A DNA stretch of 64,000 nt from the NCBI RefSeq assembly GCF_019511605.1, contig NZ_JAEUAV010000015.1:62001-126000 (forward strand), read 5' to 3'. The translations under genes were made by a program, and so were the position numbers. Below, in pieces: positions 57,461-64,000 of this stretch. This DNA is from Paraburkholderia phenoliruptrix (GTDB taxonomy: Bacteria > Pseudomonadota > Gammaproteobacteria > Burkholderiales > Burkholderiaceae). Position 1 is the stretch's first letter, and every line of letters starts with the position of its first letter. The notes beneath the pieces were generated by a model, which worked only from the letters and a program-made list of their open reading frames with translations, did not search any database and was not told the DNA's origin.

Positions 57461-57491
57461 AAAAGGCGATGCCCTAGGGGCATCGCCTTTT
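57461..57491. terminator. Bidirectional terminator between lysA and msrQ
   Basis: A perfect 14-bp stem (57461-57474 with 57478-57491) with a three-base loop; A4 on the left and T4 on the right. It lies 25 bp after lysA and 43 bp beyond the msrQ stop, so it can serve both convergent genes. Confidence 0.9.
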
Positions 57492-57533
57492 GTTTTCTCG
57501 TGTTGACGCGAGCAACGCGCGCTGATCGCCCGT

Positions 57534-58250
57534 TCAGCGCGACTTCAATCCACGCTCTCGCAGCCACACGACCAAGCGCCAGCCCAGCAGCGCCAGCATG
57601 ATCGCGCCGTAGATCTTCGGCAGCAGCAGGTCGTGCTTGCCGGCCTTCATCCACCAGAAGTGAAGAATCGCCAGGGCGCCGATCGCATAGATCACGCGAT
57701 GCAAGCTCTGCCAGCGCCGACCGAGTTTGCGGACCATCGCGCGCGGCGACGTGACGGCCAACGCGATCAACAGCACGAATGCGGCAAAGCCCACGGTGAT
57801 GAAGGGCCGCTTGCCGATGTCCTGGACAATGTCCTCGACGTTGAACCACTTGTCGAACCAGAGGTAGGTGGCGAAATGCAGCGTCGCGTAGAAAAACGCG
57901 TAGAGCCCTAGCATGCGGCGAAACCGCACGAACGCCGCGATGCCGGTGATCCGGCGCAACGGCGTCACAGCCAGCGTGATGCACAGGAAGACGAGCGTCC
58001 AGAGCCCCGTGGAACGCGTGATGAACTCGATCGGGTTGGCGCCGAGCCGGTCGGTCAAGCCGAACAGCACGATGCGCGCAAGCGGATACCAGGCGGCGAT
58101 AAACACCGCGATTTTCGCGGGCACTACCCAGCGCAAGCCGGCGGCCGGCCGTCGCGCCGCCGCGGAGGCCGGCGCCGTCGCACCTGCCTGCGCGCGAGGC
58201 GCATGACGCCCGATGCGGGCGGCGGGTTGAGAGTCGGAAGCCATCGTCAT
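57534..58250 (-). CDS. msrQ: Haem-binding membrane subunit MsrQ of methionine sulfoxide reductase
   Basis: Passes electrons from the quinone pool or flavin to periplasmic MsrP. 238 residues. Six membrane helices follow an Ala/Pro/Arg-rich N-terminal extension of ~40 residues that is absent from E. coli MsrQ. Conserved parts: NPIEFITRSTGLWTLVFLC, TPLRRITG, RRMLGLYAFFYATLHFATYL (haem His), RWQSLHRVIYAIGALAILHF (further haem His). Follows msrP by five bases. Confidence 0.95.
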   Translation of the reverse strand: MTMASDSQPAARIGRHAPRAQAGATAPASAAARRPAAGLRWVVPAKIAVFIAAWYPLARIVLFGLTDRLGANPIEFITRSTGLWTLVFLCITLAVTPLRRITGIAAFVRFRRMLGLYAFFYATLHFATYLWFDKWFNVEDIVQDIGKRPFITVGFAAFVLLIALAVTSPRAMVRKLGRRWQSLHRVIYAIGALAILHFWWMKAGKHDLLLPKIYGAIMLALLGWRLVVWLRERGLKSR

Positions 58251-58255
58251 GTCGC

Positions 58256-59251
58256 TCAGAAGTTTTTCTTCAGGTCCATGCCCTGGTACAGCGACGCCAC
58301 CTGATCGCCGTAGCCATTGAACATCAACGTTTTACGCTTGGGCGTGAAAAACCCGTCTTCGCCGATGCGCCGCTCGGTCGCCTGGCTCCAGCGCGGGTGG
58401 TCGACGTTCGGGTTCACGTTCGAATAAAAACCATATTCGCTGGACGCATACGTGTTCCAGCTCGTCGGCGGCTGCTTTTCGACAAAACGGATTTTCACGA
58501 GCGACTTCGCGCTCTTGAAGCCGTACTTCCATGGCACCACGATGCGCACGGGCGCGCCGTTCTGGTTGGGCAGTACCTGACCGTACACGCCCATCGTGAG
58601 CAGCGTGAGCGGATTCATCGCCTCGTCCATGCGCAGACCTTCAGAGTACGGCCAGTCGAGTATCGGCGTGGAAAGCCCCGGCATTTGCGACGGGTCGGCC
58701 AGCGTAATGAACTGCACGTATTTGGCGTTGCCGGTGGGCTGCACCCGCTTGATCAGCTCCGCGAGCGGCACGCCGATCCACGGAATCACCATCGACCAAC
58801 CTTCCACGCAACGCAGGCGGTACACGCGCTCCTCGAGCGGCGCCAGCTTGAGCAGTTCGTCGATGTCGTACACCTTCGGATTCTTGATCTCACCCTCGAC
58901 GCTCACTTTCCACGGACGCGGCCGCAACGTGCCCGCGTGCTCGGCGGGATCTGCCTTGTCGGTGCCGAATTCGTAGTAGTTGTTGTAACTGGTGATGTCC
59001 TTGAACGGCGTGACCTTGTCGAGCGCGACGAACTTTGCGTTGGTCTTTGCCGTCAGTTTCTGCGCCTTCGGGTCGGGCGACGTGTAGGCCGCCAGCGCTT
59101 CGCCGTTCACGCCAGTCAGACTGCCGAGCGCCAATGCGCCGGCTGCCTGCAGCAGGCGCCGCCGGTTCTCGAAAATGTGCTGCGGCGTGATTTCGCTGCG
59201 CGCGATATCGTCGCCGGTGAGTTGAATCCTGTCGCTTCGCTTGATCCACAT
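58256..59251 (-). CDS. msrP: Molybdopterin-dependent protein-methionine sulfoxide reductase MsrP
   Basis: Repairs oxidised Met in periplasmic proteins. 331 residues from the ATG at 59251, with AAGGAG upstream. The leader contains NRRRLLQAAGALALGS, a twin-arginine signal, so it is a likely substrate of the TatABC encoded at the left end. The Mo-ligating Cys is in YRLRCVEGWSMVIPW, and SYNNYYEFGTDKADP and VRIVVPWKYGFKSAKS are family motifs. Forms a unit with msrQ. Confidence 0.96.
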   Translation of the reverse strand: MWIKRSDRIQLTGDDIARSEITPQHIFENRRRLLQAAGALALGSLTGVNGEALAAYTSPDPKAQKLTAKTNAKFVALDKVTPFKDITSYNNYYEFGTDKADPAEHAGTLRPRPWKVSVEGEIKNPKVYDIDELLKLAPLEERVYRLRCVEGWSMVIPWIGVPLAELIKRVQPTGNAKYVQFITLADPSQMPGLSTPILDWPYSEGLRMDEAMNPLTLLTMGVYGQVLPNQNGAPVRIVVPWKYGFKSAKSLVKIRFVEKQPPTSWNTYASSEYGFYSNVNPNVDHPRWSQATERRIGEDGFFTPKRKTLMFNGYGDQVASLYQGMDLKKNF

Positions 59252-59375
59252 CGTGCTGCTCCTTGCGGCCTGCGCTTCAGCTATCCAGCGGGGCCATAGT
59301 GATGATCGCTCGTCGGGCCATTTCACGCGTTCTCTTAATTACGAACACATTCGATGCGCAAATATTCCGCCAGCC

Positions 59376-59410
59376 ATAAAAAAACCGCCGGTGCACAACA
59401 CGCGGCGGTT
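59376..59410 (-). terminator. Intrinsic terminator of resB-ccsB
   Basis: On the minus strand a GC-rich stem (59383-59393 with 59399-59410, one bulged base) is followed by a run of T (A tract at 59378-59384 on the plus strand), 26 bp after the ccsB stop. Confidence 0.82.
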
Positions 59411-59435
59411 CTTTGTCGGTTCAGGCGGGCGAATA

Positions 59436-60647
59436 TTACAGCTTGCCGTAACTATGCAGCCCCGACAGGAACATGTTCACGCCGAGGAACGCGAAGGTCG
59501 TGACCAGCAGACCCGTCAGCGCCCACCAGGCGGCAACGGCGCCGCGCAGGCCCTTCATCAGACGCATATGCAGCCAGGCCGCGTAGTTCAGCCAGACGAT
59601 CAACGCCCACGTTTCCTTCGGGTCCCAGCTCCAGTAGCCGCCCCAGGCTTCGGCGGCCCACAGCGCGCCAAGAATCGTTGCGATCGTGAAGAACGCGAAG
59701 CCGACGGCGATCGACTTGTACATCACGTCGTCGAGCACTTCGAGCGCCGGCAGGCGATCGGCCAGCACGCCGCGCTCCTTGGCCAGATAGGCGACCGCGA
59801 CCATTGCCGACAGCGCGAAGCTGCCGTAGCCGATGAAGTTCGCCGGCACGTGAATCTTCATCCACCAGCTTTGCAGCGCCGGCACGAGCGGTTGGATCTG
59901 CTGCGCGTCGCGGGCGACCGAGTACCACATCAGGAAGCCGACGGCGGCGCTGATCACGAGCAGAACGAATGCGCCCAGCGCGCGCGTGCTGTAGTGCTGT
60001 TCGTAATACAGATAGAAGAGCGCGGTGATCAGGCTGAACAGCACGAACACTTCGTAGAGGTTCGAAATGGGGATATGGCCGACGTCCGCGCCGATCAGAT
60101 ACGACTCGTACCAGCGCACCATCAGGCCGACAAAGCCCATCACCACGGCCACCCACGTCATGCGCGAACCGATTGCGGCGCCTGTGGGCGAGCGCGACAG
60201 CAGGCCGATCCAGTAGAACACGGTCGCGAATACGAAGAGCGCGCTCATCCACAGAATCGCGGACTGGCTCGACAGGAAATACTTCAGGAAAAATGCGTTG
60301 TCGGCGCGGCTCAGGTCGCCGTGATAGATCTGGATAGCCAGCAGCGACAGTATTGCGATGGCCGCCATCAGCGCACGCGCAGGTTTCCAGCGCCAGCCCA
60401 GTACGACGAAGACCGGCACCGAGCACACCAGCACCAGCTTGTCGTAGTAATTCATGAACGGGTGATATCGCGACAGGGCAAAGCCCGCGCCCGCCACCAT
60501 TGCGAGGGCGAACAGCCAGTCGATCACCCCAAGCCGTTTCAGGAACGGCCGCTCGTCATATTGAGCCGCGTTGAGCGCTTCGTCCGCAGGCGACTTGCCG
60601 GGCCGCGCGGAGGAAGGGGAAGAAGAGGAAACCTGAGTCAAGTCCAT
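59436..60647 (-). CDS. ccsB: Cytochrome c biogenesis protein CcsB/ResC (CcsA-type)
   Basis: System II haem exporter and ligase subunit (called CcsB, ResC or CcsA in different genomes). 403 residues with about eight membrane helices. The haem-handling WWD domain is visible as AAEAWGGYWSWDPKETWAL; the flanking haem-ligand His are in WWMKIHVPANFIGY and the late GVNMFLSGLHSYG. The ATG at 60647 is four bases after the resB stop. Works with ResB. Confidence 0.95.
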   Translation of the reverse strand: MDLTQVSSSSPSSARPGKSPADEALNAAQYDERPFLKRLGVIDWLFALAMVAGAGFALSRYHPFMNYYDKLVLVCSVPVFVVLGWRWKPARALMAAIAILSLLAIQIYHGDLSRADNAFFLKYFLSSQSAILWMSALFVFATVFYWIGLLSRSPTGAAIGSRMTWVAVVMGFVGLMVRWYESYLIGADVGHIPISNLYEVFVLFSLITALFYLYYEQHYSTRALGAFVLLVISAAVGFLMWYSVARDAQQIQPLVPALQSWWMKIHVPANFIGYGSFALSAMVAVAYLAKERGVLADRLPALEVLDDVMYKSIAVGFAFFTIATILGALWAAEAWGGYWSWDPKETWALIVWLNYAAWLHMRLMKGLRGAVAAWWALTGLLVTTFAFLGVNMFLSGLHSYGKL

Positions 60648-60651
60648 GGTA

Positions 60652-62850
60652 TTACCGGGTCGAATCTTGTGAGCTTGCGGACTGCGCGCTGCCGTTGCCG
60701 GACGCCGCATCCGCGGGCTTGGCGCCCAACGCGGCGCCAACCGCGTCGCGTGTCTGGGCGAAGTCTTTCTCGAAGTCCAGCGTTTTGCGGGCGCTCGACA
60801 TGGCCATTACGACCTGCGTGCCCTGCCCGCTATCTTTGAGCCAGAACCAGAGGCGCCGTTCGCGGACGTAGAACATCGAAAAGATGCCCAATACGAGGAG
60901 CAGGCTGCCAAGATACACGACTTTTTTGCCCGGCGCGCGCGTCAGCTGAAATACCGAAGCCTGCACCTGCTTGAAAGAGTCGAGCTGCAGGTAGACCGGC
61001 GATCCATACAGGAAGCTGTCAGATATCGCGTTGATCGAGCTCTGGACGAAGCGGCTCGCCTCGGCATTCGCCTGTGCCTGCGGCTCGCCCTGCTGCTCGC
61101 GCGACTCTTGCCACAGATCCCACATGGAACCTTCCAGCATGCGCAGCAGCAAGCCTGCGGCCTTTTCCTGCTCGCCTTTGGGTACCGAATGGTCGATGAA
61201 ACCCGCGATGGCCTGAAAGCCACCCACCGGTTGACCGTTCGGCATTTTCACGCTCGTGTCCGCCCCCGCAAACAGTGTCAGCACGCGCAATGCGCTTTCT
61301 TCCAGGTGCTGCTGCAACTCCGGGTTCGCTTCGGGAACGGAGCGCAGCGCGAAACGGTGAGCGGCTTGCGCGCGCGCGGCCGGGTTTTCCAGCGTGGCGC
61401 GCAGGTTCATCCACTCCTTGACGGTGCCGCCCGCGTCCGCGGGAATGCGCAGGTAGCGGAACGGATCGTCGGGGTTCAGGCGCATACCCGCGAGAAAGAA
61501 CCTTTCGCCGCCCACCGCGACGGGCAGCATGTAGTTGTTGTACTCGCGCGCCTGGCCGTCCTTGTCGCGCACCTTGTATTGCACCGAAGGGCCCACGTTG
61601 TGCAGGTCGAGCGGCTTGGAGGTCTTTGCGCCAGAACCGAGCCGCTCGTCGAAAGCTTCCTTCAGCGAGCGGTGCGAGGCGACGCCGCGGGCGTCCGTCT
61701 GGCCGTTGGCGTTCGAAATATTTTCGACGTTGATTGCGCGAAAATCGGTGAATTCGACTGTCTGGCCGTCCGCGAGCGGCGTGGCAGAACTCAACGGCGC
61801 ATTGCCGCCGATCGTGCCGCCGAACGGCGCGGTTTTCGCGCTTGCGCCGGTCATCGGGTAGGCCGTCATCTGCATTTGCGAGCCGCCGTCCTGGAAGCTC
61901 GACTGATAGATCGACACACCGTCGTACTCGAACGGTTTGTTCACCTCGATGCGCGCCGGCACGCGCGCGCCGGTTTTGTGATCGACCACGAGGATGTCGC
62001 TCGCGAACAGCTTCGGCATGCCCGTCGAGTAATAGTCGACGATGAACTTCTGCAATTCGATGGAGAACGGCAGGTCCTGGATCAGCGAGCCGTCGGGTTG
62101 ATTGAGGATCGCGGTGGACACGTGCTGTCCTTCCGGGACCCACGCGTAGCCGCGGAACGTCGGGTTGGACTGCGACAGGCGGTGCTCCGGCGGAATTTCG
62201 TTGATCACCGTGTTGGCGCGGATCGGCGACTTGTCGAAGAGCCACATCTGCAGCTTGATGGGCAGATTGCTGTCCAGCAGGCCGCCGAGGCAAATCACCA
62301 CGATAGCGAGGTGCGCGGAGATGTAGCCGAACTTGGTCAGTGCGCCGCGCTTGGCGGCGATCAGCGTCGCGCCGTCCGACTCGCGCGTGACAAACTTGTA
62401 GCCGAGTTTCGCCGACAGTTTGCCGAGGACCGCCGCCGTCTGCTCGCGTGTGCCCTGCACCGCGAACTCGCTCTTGTGATGAAACGCGCGCAGGCTGGCT
62501 TCGCGGACCTTGTCTTTCCAGCTCTTCGCGTCGGCGATCATTTTCGGCGCGTTGCGGATCACGCACAGCGACACCGACACCATCAGAAAGCCCAGAATCA
62601 GCATGAACCACCACGAGCTGTACACCGTGTACAGGCTCAGCGCGCGGAAGATGTCGGCCCAGAACGGGCCGAACTGATTGACGTAGTTGGGATAGGGATC
62701 GTCCTGCGTGAGAACGGTGCCGATGATGCTGGCGATGGACAGGATCACGAGCAGCGCAATCGCAAAGCGCATCGAACTGAGTAGCTCGACGACGCTGCGC
62801 AAGACGCGATTGCCCGACTTCGACTGCAAACCCGACGTGGTGACGCTCAT
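60652..62850 (-). CDS. resB: Cytochrome c biogenesis protein ResB
   Basis: System II partner that, with CcsB, moves haem to the periplasm and attaches it to CXXCH motifs. 732 residues: membrane helices near 25-45 and 75-95 (LYTVYSSWWFMLILGFLMV), another near 175-195 (YISAHLAIVVICLGGLLD), a large periplasmic region, and a final helix (KVVYLGSLLLVLGIFSMFYV) followed by an RERRLWFWLK motif. The gene sits between cytochrome c4 and ccsB, a common betaproteobacterial order. Confidence 0.95.
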   Translation of the reverse strand: MSVTTSGLQSKSGNRVLRSVVELLSSMRFAIALLVILSIASIIGTVLTQDDPYPNYVNQFGPFWADIFRALSLYTVYSSWWFMLILGFLMVSVSLCVIRNAPKMIADAKSWKDKVREASLRAFHHKSEFAVQGTREQTAAVLGKLSAKLGYKFVTRESDGATLIAAKRGALTKFGYISAHLAIVVICLGGLLDSNLPIKLQMWLFDKSPIRANTVINEIPPEHRLSQSNPTFRGYAWVPEGQHVSTAILNQPDGSLIQDLPFSIELQKFIVDYYSTGMPKLFASDILVVDHKTGARVPARIEVNKPFEYDGVSIYQSSFQDGGSQMQMTAYPMTGASAKTAPFGGTIGGNAPLSSATPLADGQTVEFTDFRAINVENISNANGQTDARGVASHRSLKEAFDERLGSGAKTSKPLDLHNVGPSVQYKVRDKDGQAREYNNYMLPVAVGGERFFLAGMRLNPDDPFRYLRIPADAGGTVKEWMNLRATLENPAARAQAAHRFALRSVPEANPELQQHLEESALRVLTLFAGADTSVKMPNGQPVGGFQAIAGFIDHSVPKGEQEKAAGLLLRMLEGSMWDLWQESREQQGEPQAQANAEASRFVQSSINAISDSFLYGSPVYLQLDSFKQVQASVFQLTRAPGKKVVYLGSLLLVLGIFSMFYVRERRLWFWLKDSGQGTQVVMAMSSARKTLDFEKDFAQTRDAVGAALGAKPADAASGNGSAQSASSQDSTR

Positions 62851-62870
62851 TCATACTCCGACTGAACAGC

Positions 62871-62918
62871 AAAAAAGGGTGGAGGGCGATCGTAGCTACG
62901 ACGCCCCCACCCTTTTCT
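62871..62918. terminator. Terminator between cytochrome c4 gene and resB
   Basis: AAAAGGGTGG (62873-62882) pairs with CCACCCTTTT (62907-62916), with an inner GGGCG/CGCCC stem and a palindromic loop. On the minus strand it is followed by T6, so it ends the cytochrome c4 transcript before resB. Confidence 0.85.
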
Positions 62919-62966
62919 TGTTTTTCACCGGCCTCGGCGGGCCGGTTGCACTTGCGCGCGGACCTG

Positions 62967-63635
62967 TTAGTGCAAGCCCGCGATGTAATCGGCAACAGCT
63001 TTGATCTCGCTGTCCGACAGACGCGATGCAACAGCATGCATCGCCTCATTGTTATTACGCGCGCCGGGGCCCTGCGTGAACGCGGTCAACTGCGCGACCG
63101 TGTATTCAGCCCATTGTCCCGACAAACGCGGATATTGCGACGGAATACCCTGCCCCGTGGGCCCGTGGCAGCTTGCACATGCCGGCACGCCCTTGTCCGC
63201 AATGCCGCCGCGATAAATCTTCTGCCCGAGCGCCACCGTGTCCTTGTTGTGCGCGTAGCCGGGCTTCTGAGCCTGCGTCGCGAAATAAGCCGCGACGTTC
63301 ACCATGTCTTGATCGGATAGCGCCGAAGCCATGCCCGTCATGATCGCATTATTGCGCGCGGGCTGCTTCGCGCCGGGCTGCGGCTTGAAATCCTTGAGTT
63401 GTTTGACGAGATAGTCGGGATGCTGACCGGCCAGCTTGGGATACGCCCCGCCGGCACTGTTGCCGTCTGCGCCGTGACACGACGCGCAAACCTGCACCGC
63501 GATTGCCTGCCCCCGATTAATGTCCGGCTTTGCCGGATCTGCCTTTGCTGGATCTGCTGCTCGTGCCTGAATTGCCAAACCTGAAAGACCTGCCGCTACC
63601 TGAAACACCATCAGAGCCTTGCACAGTCGATTCAT
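62967..63635 (-). CDS. Di-haem cytochrome c4
   Basis: Periplasmic electron carrier, usually donating to terminal oxidases. 222 residues with two CASCH haem sites (near residues 50 and 152) and the second-domain repeat pattern PRLSGQWAEYTVAQL mirroring PKLAGQHPDYLVKQL, showing internal duplication. Axial Met are likely in IMTGMASALSD and NEAMHAVASRLSD. Signal peptide ends near QARA. The ATG at 63635 has AGGG upstream; a GTG two codons earlier is an alternative. Maturation by the adjacent ResB/CcsB is inferred. Confidence 0.95.
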   Translation of the reverse strand: MNRLCKALMVFQVAAGLSGLAIQARAADPAKADPAKPDINRGQAIAVQVCASCHGADGNSAGGAYPKLAGQHPDYLVKQLKDFKPQPGAKQPARNNAIMTGMASALSDQDMVNVAAYFATQAQKPGYAHNKDTVALGQKIYRGGIADKGVPACASCHGPTGQGIPSQYPRLSGQWAEYTVAQLTAFTQGPGARNNNEAMHAVASRLSDSEIKAVADYIAGLH

Positions 63636-63759
63636 TCGCACACCCTGTCTCGTCTTGTGGGATTTTAGAGGTTTTGCACAATACGACGGCGACCCAAGTG
63701 ACCGCCAGGAGCCGCCGAGGCACGCGGGCTGGCCCCCTCAGGTTTTCAGTAAACCATCG

Positions 63760-63771
63760 TATTGTACAATA
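63760..63771. promoter_or_regulatory. 12-bp palindrome in the divergent cytochrome c4/engB region
   Basis: TATTGTACAATA is a perfect inverted repeat about 80 bp before engB and 125 bp before the cytochrome gene. It contains TACAAT on both strands, so it could be overlapping -10 boxes or an operator. On the plus strand TTTTCA lies 16 bp upstream as a possible -35. Confidence 0.4.
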
Positions 63772-63852
63772 ACTCGCTAATCGCTAAGACGCCAGTCGGG
63801 CTTGACCCGTCCCCGTTCCGGGTTCCCCGGCGTCTCGAAATCTGGCCTGCTC

Positions 63853-64000
63853 ATGTCCTTCCTGCTCCACCAATCCCGCTTTTTCACGACCGTCAATCAC
63901 CTGCGCGATCTGCCGGCCACCGCTCAGCCAGAGATTGCTTTTGCCGGGCGCTCCAATGCGGGCAAGTCGACGGCCATCAACATTTTGTGCAATCAGAAGC
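63853..64000 (+). CDS. engB: Ribosome-biogenesis GTPase EngB (YsxC/YihA), 3' truncated by window edge
   Basis: The first 49 codons of a GTPase needed for large-subunit ribosome assembly. The N-terminus MSFLLHQSRFFTTVNHLRDL leads to EIAFAGRSNAGKSTAINIL, which includes the P-loop GRSNAGKST typical of EngB. The rest lies outside the window. Divergent from cytochrome c4, as in other Burkholderiaceae. Confidence 0.92.
   Translation, partial: MSFLLHQSRFFTTVNHLRDLPATAQPEIAFAGRSNAGKSTAINILCNQK

Overview
The window is a GC-rich, gene-dense chromosomal segment from a betaproteobacterium of the Burkholderiaceae. Paraburkholderia or a close Burkholderia relative is the best guess, judged from the gene order (mla, murA, his and tat genes in one line; pilM-Q, aroK, aroB, dgt, gltB, gltD in another) and from protein character. 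No rRNA, tRNA, CRISPR array, prophage or integrated plasmid was seen. Most of the window is housekeeping; the accessory-looking part is roughly 26.0-35.9 kb.

Layout. (1) 1-0.9 kb (+): the 3' end of a DegS/DegQ-type periplasmic protease, facing (2) a very long line of minus-strand genes that ends at a shared terminator near 1.0 kb. Read in the direction of transcription from 20 kb down to 1 kb it is mlaF-E-D-A-C-B (lipid transport), an ABC-2 exporter pair, a BolA/IbaG protein, murA, hisG-D-C-B, marC, hisH-A-F-I-E, a DUF4870-like membrane protein, hinT and tatA-B-C. Many junctions are 4-base stop/start overlaps. (3) 20.1-23.9 kb (-): a TPP riboswitch followed by thiO, thiS, thiG and a long thiE. 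(4) 24.3-26.1 kb (+): a fused permease-ATPase ABC protein. (5) 26.4-35.8 kb: exported proteins of unknown role, two OmpR-type regulators of which one has its histidine kinase, an isolated FlgH-like lipoprotein with small exported partners, a Tat-exported pseudophosphatase-like lipoprotein, and a DadA-type dehydrogenase. (6) 36.0-42.3 kb (-): gltB-gltD, with a transposase-like gene upstream that has lost its catalytic motifs. (7) 43.4-44.9 kb (+): OmpW and a DUF883 protein. (8) 45.2-52.7 kb (-): pilM, pilN, a pilO-pilP fusion, pilQ, aroK, aroB and dgt. (9) 52.9-57.4 kb: mrcA (PBP1a), cyaY on the opposite strand, lptM-like lipoprotein and lysA. (10) 57.5-63.6 kb (-): msrPQ, the System II cytochrome c maturation pair resB-ccsB, and a di-haem cytochrome c4. 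(11) the start of engB at the right edge.

Several parts fit together. TatABC would export two substrates encoded in the window, MsrP and the twin-arginine pseudophosphatase lipoprotein. ResB/CcsB would mature the neighbouring cytochrome c4. The Mla genes form a complete retrograde phospholipid pathway with MlaA inside the operon. The pil genes make the inner-membrane alignment complex and the outer-membrane secretin of type IV pili.

The observations most worth following are: the RAYT-like gene beside gltB, in which both the HUH motif and the nucleophilic tyrosine are replaced; the PTP-like Tat lipoprotein whose catalytic Cys is Ser; the PilO-PilP fusion; the FlgH-like lipoprotein outside any flagellar cluster, next to a two-component system; and short tandem repeats of 11-13 bp, each of different sequence, in four separate intergenic regions.
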